A DNA stretch of 64,000 bases from NCBI GenBank assembly GCA_017620335.1, contig JAFZQO010000017.1, positions 45,369 to 109,368 of the forward strand. Reading direction: 5' to 3'. The notes below the pieces were generated by a model that saw nothing but the letters and a program-made list of their open reading frames with translations, was not told where the DNA came from and searched no databases. The DNA comes from Bacteroidales bacterium (GTDB taxonomy: Bacteria; Bacteroidota; Bacteroidia; Bacteroidales; UBA932). Position 1 is the first letter of the stretch. The number at the start of each line of letters is the position of its first letter. Made by a program: the position numbers and the translations under genes. Of this stretch, positions 42,143-52,333 are shown one piece after another.

Positions 42143-45100
42143 ATGAAAAGATTGATCCTTTTCCTGGCCACCGTCGTGGCCTTGACAAGTACCGTTTTCG
42201 CTCAGGCGCCCTCCACGATACGTGGTACGGTCACCTTCGACGAGGACGGAGCACCCCTTCCGGGAGTCTCCGTGTTCGTCCAGGGCACCCAGACAGGCGC
42301 AGTGACCGACCTCAACGGTAACTACGTCATCAACAACGTACCTTCCAGCGCGAGGGTCCTTGTTTTCTCATTCATCGGCATGGAGACGCTCGAGCTGCCC
42401 GTCGCGGCGGTCGTCAACGCCGTGCTTTCCTCTGACAGCGAAGCGCTGCAGGAGGCCGTCGTGACCATCGCCTACGGCGCCGCCAAGAGGTCCACCCTCA
42501 CGGGGGCCATCGCGTCGGTCGATGCCGAAAAGATCGTCAACCGCCCGACCTCCAGCGTCGCCTCGGCCCTTGAGGGCTCAGTCTCCGGCGTCCAGGTCAA
42601 CTCCACCTACGGCTCCCCTGGTGACGACCCGAGCATCCGCATCCGCGGTATCGGCACCATCAACGGCTCCGCCTCCCCTCTCTACGTCCTCGACGGCGTA
42701 CCGTATTCTGGCAACATCTCCGACCTCAACCCTGCTGATATCGAGTCCATGACCGTCCTCAAGGACGCAGCCTCCGCCGCCCTCTACGGCAACCGTGCAT
42801 CCAACGGCGTCATCCTCATTACCACCAAGAAGGGCATCCAGGGCCGTCTCTCCGTTTCCCTCGACATCAAACAGGGTACCTACACCCGCGGTATCAAGGA
42901 GTATGAGACGGTGACTCCCCAGGAATTCATGGAGGTTTCCTGGCAGAACATGTACAACAACCTCGTCTATGCCGACAATCCCACCGACCCGGGAAAAGCT
43001 GCCGAAATCGTCAACAAGACCCTTGTCGAGGACCGTCTGGGTATCAATATCTTCAACGTTCCGGACGACCAGCTGTTCACCGGTACTAACGGAAAGTTCA
43101 ACCCCAACGCCCAGATCCTAGCCCCCTACGCCGAGGACCTCGACTGGTACAGCCTCGCGATCCGCAGGGGCTACCGTCAGGAATATAACCTCAACGCCAG
43201 CGGCGCCACAAACGACAGTGACTATTATTTTTCCGTAGGCTACCTGGATGAGAACGGCTACGTGACCAACTCCGGCTTCAAGCGTCTCACCGCCCGCGCC
43301 TCTGTCAACGTCCGCCCCGTCTCCTGGTTCAAAACCGGCCTCAACGTGTTCGGCTCGCACCAGAACTACATGAACACAAACGGCGACTCGAGCGGAAGCT
43401 ACACAAACGCCTTCATGTACTGCCGTCAGATCGCTCCGATCTATCCCGTTCACCTACACGACATCTTCACCGGCGAATACATCCTTGATGCAAACGGCAA
43501 CAAGCAATACGACTCCGGCCAGTATATAGACGCCAATGGCGCCGTCCAGAGCACCCGTACCCAGTATCCCGACCGCCATGTCATCTGGGAGAACGAGCTT
43601 AACAGTGACGATACCGTCCGCAACACACTGCAGGGCACCTTATACGCCGACATCTATTTCCTCAAGGACTTTACCTTCACGCTGACAGGCGACCTCAATG
43701 TCCGTAACAACGAGAACTTCACCTACGGCAGCGCAGTGATTGGCGACAGCAAAGGTAACCTTGGCCGCGCCAAGCGCGTGGACTACCGCTACAAGCGCTG
43801 GAGTTTCCAGCAGCAGCTCCGCTGGAGCCATCAGTTTGGCGACCATGGCGTCAGCGCGCTTCTCGGCCACGAGAACTATTATTTCAACAGGGATTATCTC
43901 TACGGGTACAAGGGTACCGAAGTGTTCCCCGGAAGCCCGAACATGAGTAACTTCACCAATATTATGTCCCTCGACGGATACCAGGACAACGACCGCACCG
44001 AGAGTTACCTCGGCCGCGTCCGCTACAATTACATGGACAAGTACAACCTGGAGGCTTCGTTCCGCCGCGACGGTTCCTCGCACTTCTCCCGCAATTTCCG
44101 CTGGGGTAACTTCTGGTCCGTCGGCGCCAACTGGATGATCTCCAGGGAGCCGTTCATGCAGGCAGTCCCGTGGGTCAACACCCTCAAGCTCCGCGCCGAC
44201 TTCGGCCAGGTGGGTAACGACTCCGGTTCCGGATACTACGGATACATGGCTTTGTACGAGGCAGAGACCCACGCCAACAAGGGAGCCTACTACGTCACCC
44301 AGCTCCCGAACGAGGAGCTCAAGTGGGAGACCGGTGAGTCCTGGGGCGTCGGCATCGAGTCCCGCCTGTTCAACCGGCTGAACTTCAACATCGAGTACTT
44401 CGACCGTGTCAACAAGGACCTTCTCTTCAGCGTGCCGCTCCCGCTTTCCGCAGGTGCCACGACCACTTCCGGTTCCCCGACTGCAGCCGTGACCAAGAAC
44501 ATCGGATCCATCGCCAACCGTGGTATCGAGGTCGAGATGGACGTCGACGTCGTCCGTACCCGTGACTTCCGTTTCAACGTCGGCGCAAACGCCACGCTCC
44601 TGCGCAACAAGGTCCTCTCCCTGCCTGAGGAGGTCAAGACCAACAAGGGCGGTTTCATCGACGGCAACAAGAAGATCATGGAAGGCCACGACCGTTACGC
44701 TTTCTATACCTACACCTTCGTGGGCGTCGACCAGATGACCGGCCGCTCCCTCTACAAGTTCAACGACGAGGATTTCTTCATCGCCGAGCTGGATGACAAG
44801 GGCAACCCCGTCACCGACGCCAACGGCAACTACAAGATCCTCTTCGGTTCCGAGAAGAACTCTGACGGTGAGCCCAACTCCATGGCCACCGCAGGCAACT
44901 ATGTCATCATCAATGGCAAGCCTTATGCCTTGAACACCTCCAACGCCCTCCGCGAATGGCATGGATCCTCCATCCCTAAGGTTTACGGCGGATTCAACTT
45001 CGACTTCGGTTACAAGAACCTCAGCCTCTCCGCAGTGTTCACCTACTCGCTCGGCGCAGTAATGATGGATGGAGTCTATTCCAACCTCATGGACGTCGGT

Positions 45101-45493
45101 TCCACCGTCCCTCACAACTACCACAAGGACATAATGAACTCCTGGATGGGCGTTCCCGCCGGAATGACCGAGACCTCGCCGGACCGTATCGACCCGAACG
45201 GTATCCCCGAGATCAACTCGAACGACAGCAACTACAACAATGCCACCTCGTCCCGCTGGCTGGTCTCCGCAGACTACCTGATCTTCAAGAACCTCGCCAT
45301 CACGTATCAGTTCCCGAGGGCTTTCGCCCAGAAGCTCACCCTCTCCGGCATCAGCCTCTCCGCCTCCTGCGAGAACCTTTTCACCCTGACTGCACGCCAG
45401 GGCATGAACCCTCAGCAGTCCTACAGCGGCAGCCAGTCCAACTACCTTGTGACTCCGCGCGTGTTCACCGCCTCACTCAAACTCAACTTCTAA
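42143..45493 (+). CDS. SusC/RagA-family TonB-dependent outer membrane transporter (pair 2)
   Basis: A 1116-residue transporter. The signal peptide is MKRLILFLATVVALTSTVFA. A CarboxypepD-like domain (RGTVTFDEDGAPLPGVSVF) follows, then a plug with VVTIAYGAAKRSTLTGAI and RASNGVILITTKKG (to about 235), and a long barrel ending FTASLKLNF. The insertion around 850-920 is longer than in pair 1, suggesting larger extracellular loops. It is paired with the SusD gene 4 bp downstream. The ligand is unknown. Only a weak -7 box (42088-42095) is seen upstream. Confidence 0.95.
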   Translation: MKRLILFLATVVALTSTVFAQAPSTIRGTVTFDEDGAPLPGVSVFVQGTQTGAVTDLNGNYVINNVPSSARVLVFSFIGMETLELPVAAVVNAVLSSDSEALQEAVVTIAYGAAKRSTLTGAIASVDAEKIVNRPTSSVASALEGSVSGVQVNSTYGSPGDDPSIRIRGIGTINGSASPLYVLDGVPYSGNISDLNPADIESMTVLKDAASAALYGNRASNGVILITTKKGIQGRLSVSLDIKQGTYTRGIKEYETVTPQEFMEVSWQNMYNNLVYADNPTDPGKAAEIVNKTLVEDRLGINIFNVPDDQLFTGTNGKFNPNAQILAPYAEDLDWYSLAIRRGYRQEYNLNASGATNDSDYYFSVGYLDENGYVTNSGFKRLTARASVNVRPVSWFKTGLNVFGSHQNYMNTNGDSSGSYTNAFMYCRQIAPIYPVHLHDIFTGEYILDANGNKQYDSGQYIDANGAVQSTRTQYPDRHVIWENELNSDDTVRNTLQGTLYADIYFLKDFTFTLTGDLNVRNNENFTYGSAVIGDSKGNLGRAKRVDYRYKRWSFQQQLRWSHQFGDHGVSALLGHENYYFNRDYLYGYKGTEVFPGSPNMSNFTNIMSLDGYQDNDRTESYLGRVRYNYMDKYNLEASFRRDGSSHFSRNFRWGNFWSVGANWMISREPFMQAVPWVNTLKLRADFGQVGNDSGSGYYGYMALYEAETHANKGAYYVTQLPNEELKWETGESWGVGIESRLFNRLNFNIEYFDRVNKDLLFSVPLPLSAGATTTSGSPTAAVTKNIGSIANRGIEVEMDVDVVRTRDFRFNVGANATLLRNKVLSLPEEVKTNKGGFIDGNKKIMEGHDRYAFYTYTFVGVDQMTGRSLYKFNDEDFFIAELDDKGNPVTDANGNYKILFGSEKNSDGEPNSMATAGNYVIINGKPYALNTSNALREWHGSSIPKVYGGFNFDFGYKNLSLSAVFTYSLGAVMMDGVYSNLMDVGSTVPHNYHKDIMNSWMGVPAGMTETSPDRIDPNGIPEINSNDSNYNNATSSRWLVSADYLIFKNLAITYQFPRAFAQKLTLSGISLSASCENLFTLTARQGMNPQQSYSGSQSNYLVTPRVFTASLKLNF

Positions 45494-45497
45494 TCAA

Positions 45498-47072
45498 ATG
45501 CTAGCGAATATGAAAAATATCATACTGAAAGCTGCACTTGCAGTGCTGGCAGGACTCCTGACCTGTTCCTGTGCCAAGGAGTATCTTGACACCCTTCCCG
45601 AGGACGCAACCTCACCCGGAACCATCTTCGAGACCACCACTAACGCCAAGCTCGCCATCAACGGCCTGTCCCGTCTGATGACCAAGCAGTACATGTCCAA
45701 TCAGGGCTACAACGGAGAGGGCACCATCATGTCCCACTACGGCAACTGGCCCGGCAACGATCTCCAGCGCGTAAACAACACCGGAAACGACTACATCATC
45801 AACCATGAGGCCCACGACCAGGTGTCTTACTATGTCGACATCTTCGCTTGGTTCTATTACTACAAACTCATCAACAACGCCAACCAGATTATCCACAACA
45901 TCGACAACGCAGAAGGCTCCGAGTCCGAGAGGCAGTTCATCCGCGCCCAGGCACGCGTGTTCCGTGCCTATTCGTACTTCATGCTTTCGCAGATCTACTG
46001 CTACCGCTGGGACGACCGCAACTCCGCAGTCAATGAGGGCGTCGGCTACGGCCTGCCGCTGAGGCTCGACGATTCCACCGGTCCCCTCGAGAAGACCAGC
46101 CTCGAGGATATCTACAAGTTCATCTACGAAGACCTTGACGCCGCCATCGCCGACTTCAAGGCCTCCGGCCTGAAGCGCGCCTCTGACGAGTTCTACCTCC
46201 CTGACATCGATGTCGCCTGCGCCGTATACGCCCGTGCGGCACTCACCCGCCAGGACTGGGGCAAAGCCGCCGAGATGGCCCGCCAGGCCCGCCAGGGACA
46301 TGCCCTGATGAGCGCCAACGACTATATGGAAAGCGGTTTCAGCGTTCCTAACAACGAGTGGATCTGGGGCGTGTATGACGCTTCCGACCAGACCCTCTAC
46401 TACTACTCCTACTTCGCCTATCTCGCATCCAACGGAAGCTCCGGCAACTGCCGCAACTATCCGAGCGCCATCAGCCAGGAACTGTATGAGCAGATTCCCG
46501 AGACCGACGTGCGCAGAGGCCTATGGATCGAGCCCACCGACGCCGAGCGCAAGGAATGTAACTCCGCCGGCATCAGCACGAAGACCCTGTCCAAGCGCGC
46601 CTTCGCCGAGCACGGTGACAAACTCTTCAGCACCAGCAAGATAGCCATGTACATGCAAATCAAATTCCAGAATCAGGACCAGCCCGGTGTAGGAAGTTTC
46701 AACTTCTTCCGCGCCGCCGAGATGTACCTGACCGAGGCCGAAGCCCTCTGCATGCAGGGCGGACACGACAACGAGGTGCAGAAGCTCCTGAATGAGGTGA
46801 ACAAGAACCTCGACCCTGCCTACTCCTGCGACAAGACGGGCGCCAACCTCCTCAACGAGGTCAAGCTCTACCGCCGTCTCGACCTATGGGGCGAGGGCCA
46901 GAACTGGTTCGACTTCAAGCGCTGGAACCAGCCCATCGTACGCAAGTCCATCAGCGACGGAGGAAGCTGGCACATGACCTTTGCGAAGACCATCGCTCCC
47001 GAGGACAATTACAAGTGGACGTTCTTCATCCCCCAGAAAGAGCTCGATTATAACAATCTCGTACGTAACTAA
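45498..47072 (+). CDS. SusD/RagB-family nutrient-binding lipoprotein (pair 2)
   Basis: A 524-residue lipoprotein; the ATG at 45498 is used, with a second ATG at 45510 (MKNIILKAALAVL) equally good. The lipobox LTCSC comes before AKEYLDTLPEDA. Family motifs include QFIRAQARVFRAYSYFMLSQ and the C-terminal YRRLDLWGEGQNWFDFKRWN, followed by a region rich in aromatic residues near the end (FFIPQKELDYNN). It is the surface partner of the SusC barrel 4 bp upstream, and the unit ends at the terminator at 47145. Confidence 0.94.
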   Translation: MLANMKNIILKAALAVLAGLLTCSCAKEYLDTLPEDATSPGTIFETTTNAKLAINGLSRLMTKQYMSNQGYNGEGTIMSHYGNWPGNDLQRVNNTGNDYIINHEAHDQVSYYVDIFAWFYYYKLINNANQIIHNIDNAEGSESERQFIRAQARVFRAYSYFMLSQIYCYRWDDRNSAVNEGVGYGLPLRLDDSTGPLEKTSLEDIYKFIYEDLDAAIADFKASGLKRASDEFYLPDIDVACAVYARAALTRQDWGKAAEMARQARQGHALMSANDYMESGFSVPNNEWIWGVYDASDQTLYYYSYFAYLASNGSSGNCRNYPSAISQELYEQIPETDVRRGLWIEPTDAERKECNSAGISTKTLSKRAFAEHGDKLFSTSKIAMYMQIKFQNQDQPGVGSFNFFRAAEMYLTEAEALCMQGGHDNEVQKLLNEVNKNLDPAYSCDKTGANLLNEVKLYRRLDLWGEGQNWFDFKRWNQPIVRKSISDGGSWHMTFAKTIAPEDNYKWTFFIPQKELDYNNLVRN

Positions 47073-47144
47073 TACGGTTTGGCATGGAAATCGCAAAAGA
47101 TTCAAATGCGATTGATTAAACATTGTATTTGACTTAAACATATC

Positions 47145-47178
47145 CCGGAGAAAGTCGTGAGATTTTCTCCGGTTTTTT
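47145..47178 (+). terminator. rho-independent terminator after SusCD pair 2
   Basis: A 9-bp stem, CCGGAGAAA (47145-47153) with TTTCTCCGG (47164-47172), is followed by six T and G. It is very similar to the terminators at 42051 and 52237. Confidence 0.9.
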
Positions 47179-47450
47179 GTCATTTACCTTCCCGTTTCAC
47201 TTTATCACTATCTCGGTGATTATTCTATCAATTTAAAAGCACTTTTTGCCGCTTGGTTATTAGAATTGCACCTGAAGGCTTAGTATCAAACAATTCCGAC
47301 CTTTCAAACCATAAGAAAAAATTTTAAAAACTTTGTATTGCTCGATTTTCTTTGTATTTTTACATGAAAATACGTGAATCCGACGCTTTTTCAACGTAGT
47401 AAGCTTACACTTTAGTCAGTTTATATTATTGTTTAATCAAAATTCAACTT
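47179..47450 (+). promoter_or_regulatory. AT-rich intergenic region with promoter of SusCD pair 3
   Basis: 272 bp without a gene (378 bp in total from the susD stop). A TTTG (47332-47335), exactly 19 bp and TATTTTTA (47355-47362) give a good -33/-7 pair, leaving a leader of about 80 nt. No terminator, riboswitch or small gene was recognised in the rest. Confidence 0.6.
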
Positions 47451-50400
47451 ATGAAGACATTCAAAGTTCTTCTTTCCGTGCTGCTTCTCTTCGCAGGCCT
47501 GACGGCATCCGCCCAGACCATCAGCGTGAGGGGTGTCGTCAAGGACTCAACTACCGGTGAAACCATCCCGGCAGCATCAGTCCTCGTGAAGGGAACCTCG
47601 AACGGAACCATTACGGACAATGATGGTAATTATACCATCTCCGTCGCTTCGAACGGATCCCTTGTCGTTTCATCCATCGGATATCGCACTCAGGAAGTAG
47701 CCGTCGAAGGCCGCAGGTCCATCGACGTAGAGCTCATCCCTGACATCGAGTTCCTCGATGAGGTCGTCGTGACCGCCATGGGTATCTCCCGTGAGAAGAA
47801 AGCCCTTGGATACGCGGTCCAGGACCTCAAGTCCGACGAGCTCGTACACGCGGCCAGCGCCAGCCTGAGCTCCGCCCTCCAGGGCAAGCTCTCCGGCGTT
47901 GAGATCTCTTCCTCGTCCGGTATGCCGGGCGCATCTTCCAAGATCGTCATCCGCGGCGCACGTTCGCTCGACGGCAACAACACCCCTCTGTACGTCGTGG
48001 ACGGAATGCCCGTGGCTTCCACCCCTGACCTCAGCACCGGCAACTCCGTGACCGGTTCCGACTATGCCGGCCGTTCGCTGGATATCGATCCCAATGACAT
48101 CGAGAGCATCAACGTGCTGAAGGGCCAGGCCGCTTCCGCCCTCTACGGAATGCGCGCCTCCAACGGTGTCATCATCATCACCACGAAGAAGGGTTCCAGC
48201 GCCCAGGCGGGCAAGACCAACGTCACCCTCACCACGAACTATTCCTTCGACACGCCTGCCATCTATCCCGAGGTCCAGTACAAGTACGCCCAGGGCTCCA
48301 GCGGCAAGTACAGCCCGAAGTCCTCACTCTCCTGGGGTCCGCTCATCTCCGAGCTGCCCAACGATCCCAACTACGGCGGAAATGTCGCCAACAGCTACAC
48401 CAACGCCCTCGGCCTGCACCAGGGCATGTACTACCAGCCTCAGCGTGCTGAAGCGGGCCTCGATCCCTGGACCACGCCCGGTGTCTATGACAACATCAAG
48501 GGCTTCTTCCAGACCGGCCACACCTTCAGCAACAACGTCACTGTTGCCCACAATGCAGGCACGGCGAACTTCATCTTCTCCCTCGGCAACACCGACACCA
48601 GCGGTATTATCGACGGCACCTACCTGAAGCGCTACAACGCCCGCTTCGCCTCCGACGCCAAGCTCAACAAGTACTTCACCATGGGCTTCAGCGGCAACTT
48701 CGTGCAGTCCGACATGAACAAGCAGTCCGGTGCTAACGACGGTATCACCGCAGGCCTCTACCACGTTCCCGCCAACTACGACCTCATGGGACTTCCCACC
48801 CATGTCCCCGGAGATCCCTATACCCAGGTGAACTTCCGTAACCTCACCTTCAACAACCCCGTCTGGGCCACCACGAACAACTTCTTCGGTGAGAAGTCCC
48901 AGCGCTTCTACGGTAACGCCTACCTCGATTTCAAGACCCAGTTCGGCGGAGCCCACACGCTTGACATTAAGTACCAGGTCGGTGCAGATGCCTACACCAC
49001 CGCGTATCAGGACATCTTCGGATACGGCAGCAAGGGCACCGACGGCGAGATTACCGAGCGCACCCTCACAGAGAACCAGACCAACTCGCTGCTCACCGCC
49101 AATTACACCTGGGCCATCAGCGACGACCTGAATCTCACCGCCCTCCTCGGTAACGAGATCGTGTACGGCAGGGAGAAGTACCTCTATGCCTACGGCAACC
49201 ACTTCAACTTCGCAGGCTGGAACCACCTCAACAACGTGGCTTCCTACTCGTCTTCCGAGTCGTACTCCAAGAACCTCACCTTCGGTACCTTCGGTGAAAT
49301 CGCACTCGACTGGAAGAGCATGCTGTTCTTCAACGCGACCTTCCGCTCGGACTATGTATCCTCGATGCCTCACGGAAACAGGACCTTCACCTATCCTTCC
49401 GCTTCCCTGGGCTTCATCTTCACAGAGCTTGACGGCCTGAAGAACAACTTCCTCACTTACGGTAAGATCAGGGCTTCCTACGCCGAGGTCGGCCAGGCAG
49501 GTACCTATCACGAGTCGTTCTATTCCACTCCGGGATTCGGCGGCGGCTTCTCCAGCGGTACCCCGGCTATGTATCCTACCAACGGTGTCGTGGCTTACAC
49601 TCCGTACGGCAGGGTTTACGACCCCAACCTCCGTCCGCAGAACACTAAGTCGGTTGAAGGCGGTATCGACCTCGCATTCTTCGACGGCCGCATCACCTTG
49701 GAGTACACCTTCTCCCGCCAGGACGTGAAGGACCAGATCTTCGCCGTCCCGATGGCATCCTCCACCGGATATTCCGAGAAGATGACCAACGCCGGAAAGG
49801 TCCACACCAACGCACACGAGGTCACTCTCGGATTCATCCCCGTCCAGACGAGGAACTTCTCCTGGGATGTGAACGTCAACTTCACCAAGATCGACAACTA
49901 TGTGGATGAGCTCGCCGAGGGTGTCTCCAGCATCATGCTCGGAGGTTTCGTCGAGCCTCAGGTCCGTGCCGGTATCGGTGACAAGTATCCAGTCATCTAC
50001 GGTATCGACTACGTCCGCAATGAGGACGGCGTCGTCATCGTCGATGAGGACGGTTTCCCGATGGCCGGCGACAACGCCGTCCTCGGCGCCGTCTCCCCTG
50101 ACTTCCAGCTCGGTCTCAGCACCGGTTTCGACTGGAAGGGCCTCAGGCTGAACATGGTCTTCGACTGGAAGAAGGGCGGCAAGATGTATGCCGGCTCCGC
50201 TGCCATGATGGAGTACTACGGTACCGCACTCACCTCCCAAATCTACAGGGAGAAGGACTACTTCATGTTCGACTATGAGCCTTCGGTCAAGATTACCGGC
50301 TATGACGCTTCCGGCAACGCGATTTACGCTCCCAACGATATCCAGATCGAAGGCAAGTACGCCCAGTCCTACTTCTCCACGCTCAACGATATCTCCAAGT

Positions 50401-50642
50401 ATTTCGTAAGGGACGCTTCCTACGTCAAGCTCCGCGAGATCTCCCTCAGCTATCCCGTCGTCAAGGCCAAGTGGGGTTCCATCTCCGCCAGCCTCTTCGG
50501 CAGGAACATCCTTCTCTGGACCGCCATCGCGGGATTCGATCCCGAGGCTTCCCAAGGTAACAACAACATGGCCGGCGGCTTCGAGCGTTTCTCCCTGCCT
50601 GGCTCCTCGAGCTACGGCGGTGGTCTCAAGTTCAATTTTTAA
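47451..50642 (+). CDS. SusC/RagA-family TonB-dependent outer membrane transporter (pair 3)
   Basis: A 1063-residue transporter. The signal is MKTFKVLLSVLLLFAGLTAS with ASAQT cleavage. A CarboxypepD-like domain (SVRGVVKDSTTGETIPAASV) follows, then a plug (VVVTAMGISREKKALGYAV to RASNGVIIITTKKG) and a barrel ending SSYGGGLKFNF. The AMGISREKKALGYA signature is typical of the SusC group paired with SusD-like_2 proteins, which fits the neighbour. A clear promoter lies at 47332-47362. The substrate is unknown. Confidence 0.95.
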   Translation: MKTFKVLLSVLLLFAGLTASAQTISVRGVVKDSTTGETIPAASVLVKGTSNGTITDNDGNYTISVASNGSLVVSSIGYRTQEVAVEGRRSIDVELIPDIEFLDEVVVTAMGISREKKALGYAVQDLKSDELVHAASASLSSALQGKLSGVEISSSSGMPGASSKIVIRGARSLDGNNTPLYVVDGMPVASTPDLSTGNSVTGSDYAGRSLDIDPNDIESINVLKGQAASALYGMRASNGVIIITTKKGSSAQAGKTNVTLTTNYSFDTPAIYPEVQYKYAQGSSGKYSPKSSLSWGPLISELPNDPNYGGNVANSYTNALGLHQGMYYQPQRAEAGLDPWTTPGVYDNIKGFFQTGHTFSNNVTVAHNAGTANFIFSLGNTDTSGIIDGTYLKRYNARFASDAKLNKYFTMGFSGNFVQSDMNKQSGANDGITAGLYHVPANYDLMGLPTHVPGDPYTQVNFRNLTFNNPVWATTNNFFGEKSQRFYGNAYLDFKTQFGGAHTLDIKYQVGADAYTTAYQDIFGYGSKGTDGEITERTLTENQTNSLLTANYTWAISDDLNLTALLGNEIVYGREKYLYAYGNHFNFAGWNHLNNVASYSSSESYSKNLTFGTFGEIALDWKSMLFFNATFRSDYVSSMPHGNRTFTYPSASLGFIFTELDGLKNNFLTYGKIRASYAEVGQAGTYHESFYSTPGFGGGFSSGTPAMYPTNGVVAYTPYGRVYDPNLRPQNTKSVEGGIDLAFFDGRITLEYTFSRQDVKDQIFAVPMASSTGYSEKMTNAGKVHTNAHEVTLGFIPVQTRNFSWDVNVNFTKIDNYVDELAEGVSSIMLGGFVEPQVRAGIGDKYPVIYGIDYVRNEDGVVIVDEDGFPMAGDNAVLGAVSPDFQLGLSTGFDWKGLRLNMVFDWKKGGKMYAGSAAMMEYYGTALTSQIYREKDYFMFDYEPSVKITGYDASGNAIYAPNDIQIEGKYAQSYFSTLNDISKYFVRDASYVKLREISLSYPVVKAKWGSISASLFGRNILLWTAIAGFDPEASQGNNNMAGGFERFSLPGSSSYGGGLKFNF

Positions 50643-50655
50643 GGAGGGCTAGATT

Positions 50656-52212
50656 ATGAAAAAAATATACAGAATTATCAAGACCGGTCTCATCCTCTCC
50701 GTTGCGGCAATTTCATTCGCTGCCTGCTCCGAGGACTTCATGGATGAAATCAACAAGGACCACAGCGTCTCGACGAACGTCACCGCGAAGTTCATCATTC
50801 CCGACCTGGAGCTCCGTACTGCCCAGAACATCGTCGGCGGTGACTTCAACACCTATTTTGGTTCTTATGTAGAGTATTGGGCGGGTACGCACAACCAGCT
50901 CTACAAGGCTGAGAACAGGGATGCGGAGGTACGCGTCGCATCCACCTTCAACAACAACTGGGGTTCCATTTACGAGAATATCCGCAACGGCAAGCTCGTC
51001 CTCGCCAAATGCGCTGACGACGCCGAAGGCACCGATGCCGGCGACGCCGGAGCAAGGGGCATCGGCGAGATCCTCCTCGCCTACAACCTCGCAGTAGCCA
51101 CCGACGTGTTCGGCGACACCCCTTACACCCAGGTGGGCGACATCGTCGCTTTCCCTTATCCTGAGGCTGACTCCCAGGAGAGCATCTACAAGGAGATCTT
51201 CAATCTCCTCGATGCCGGTATCAAGGACGTCACCAGCGGCGGCAACACCGTCGGACAGTATGACCTCATTTACAACGGCAACCCCCAGAGGTGGGTCGAG
51301 CTCGCCAACGGTCTGAAGGCCCGTTACACCCTGAGGCTTCTCAACCGTTCCGGCAGCAAGGACTCGGACTATGCCAAGATCCTCCAGTATATCGACGCTT
51401 CCTTCAAGTCCGCAGCCACCCAGTGTTCCATGCTTTATGACGGCAGCAACCAGAACCCCATGTTCGACTTCGAGTGGAGCCGCGACGGCATCTCCTCCTG
51501 TACCAGCATGTATGGCAAGCTGATGGCGCGCAACGATCCCCGTGCCGAAAGGGCTTACTGGGGCTCCGGCAGCTGGGCACACTACTCTGCAGCGGACGTC
51601 GTTGCAGACCTCGCTCCTACCGGTGAGCCTGAGGAGTGCCAGTATGTCTATGCCTATGATGTGTTCGCCTTCTCCGAGCTCGCTCCCGTACACCTCCTCA
51701 GCTATCATGAGCTTCTCTTCATCAAGGCCGAGGTTCTCGTAAGGCTCGGCAGGACCGACGAGGCCAAGGATGTCCTCAAGCAGGCCGTAGAAGCTGCTTT
51801 CGCCAACTTCGAGGTGAATGTGGACGGTGCCCTCAACTCCCCTTCCGTGAATGCATACGGTGGTATTGAGCCGCTTGACAGCGATCCCCTTACCGCAGCT
51901 GACGCCGACGCTTACTTCGACAGCGAGGTCGCTCCCCTGTTCGACGCCGATCCTTTCAAGGAGACCATGCTCCAGAAGTACATCGGTCTGTGGGGCGCCA
52001 ACGGCGAGACCGTCGAGACCTATGCCGACATCCGTCGCCTGAAAGCTGAGGGCAAGGATGTCTACGGGCTCCTCAACACCGGCAAGTTCCCTCTCAGGTG
52101 CCCTTACGGCCAGGATGACGTCGTAGCCAACCCCAACATCGCCAAGATCTACACCGATGCGGGCAACTACGTGTTCAGCGAGAACGTCTGGTGGGCCGGC
52201 GGAAACCGCTAG
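50656..52212 (+). CDS. SusD/RagB-family lipoprotein, SusD-like_2 type (pair 3)
   Basis: A 518-residue lipoprotein with the lipobox SFAAC (Cys23) followed by SEDFMDEINKD. It has the group's motifs: ARGIGEILLAYNLAVATDVFGDTPYTQ near residue 150, RWVELANGLKARYTLRL, and a C-terminal PLRCPYGQDDVVANP. This is the SusD-like_2 family and matches the SusC type of the gene 13 bp upstream. It would capture its ligand at the cell surface. The terminator at 52237 ends the unit. Confidence 0.93.
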   Translation: MKKIYRIIKTGLILSVAAISFAACSEDFMDEINKDHSVSTNVTAKFIIPDLELRTAQNIVGGDFNTYFGSYVEYWAGTHNQLYKAENRDAEVRVASTFNNNWGSIYENIRNGKLVLAKCADDAEGTDAGDAGARGIGEILLAYNLAVATDVFGDTPYTQVGDIVAFPYPEADSQESIYKEIFNLLDAGIKDVTSGGNTVGQYDLIYNGNPQRWVELANGLKARYTLRLLNRSGSKDSDYAKILQYIDASFKSAATQCSMLYDGSNQNPMFDFEWSRDGISSCTSMYGKLMARNDPRAERAYWGSGSWAHYSAADVVADLAPTGEPEECQYVYAYDVFAFSELAPVHLLSYHELLFIKAEVLVRLGRTDEAKDVLKQAVEAAFANFEVNVDGALNSPSVNAYGGIEPLDSDPLTAADADAYFDSEVAPLFDADPFKETMLQKYIGLWGANGETVETYADIRRLKAEGKDVYGLLNTGKFPLRCPYGQDDVVANPNIAKIYTDAGNYVFSENVWWAGGNR

Positions 52213-52236
52213 TCCTTTCAGACTTTGCAATCAAAA

Positions 52237-52267
52237 AACCGGGAGATGAATAATCTTCCGGTTTTTT
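52237..52267 (+). terminator. rho-independent terminator after SusCD pair 3
   Basis: The stem AACCGGGAGAT with ATCTTCCGGTT (one wobble pair) runs into a six-T tract at 52262-52267. Confidence 0.88.
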
Positions 52268-52296
52268 GTTTTGTATGTTATAAATCCTTACCTTTA
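52265..52296 (+). promoter_or_regulatory. candidate aspA promoter
   Basis: TTTG (52265-52268), 20 bp and TACCTTTA (52289-52296, 7 of 8 match) lie 37 bp before the aspA ATG. The -33 element overlaps the T-tract of the preceding terminator. Confidence 0.45.
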
Positions 52297-52333
52297 TGGC
52301 CCTATTTGGATAACAACTAAAAGCTGAATAACC

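Noticed and set aside
48324-50555. 743-codon open frame on the minus strand
   Set aside because: It lies fully antisense to susC of pair 3, has no family motifs, and arises from the codon bias of the GC-rich sense gene.
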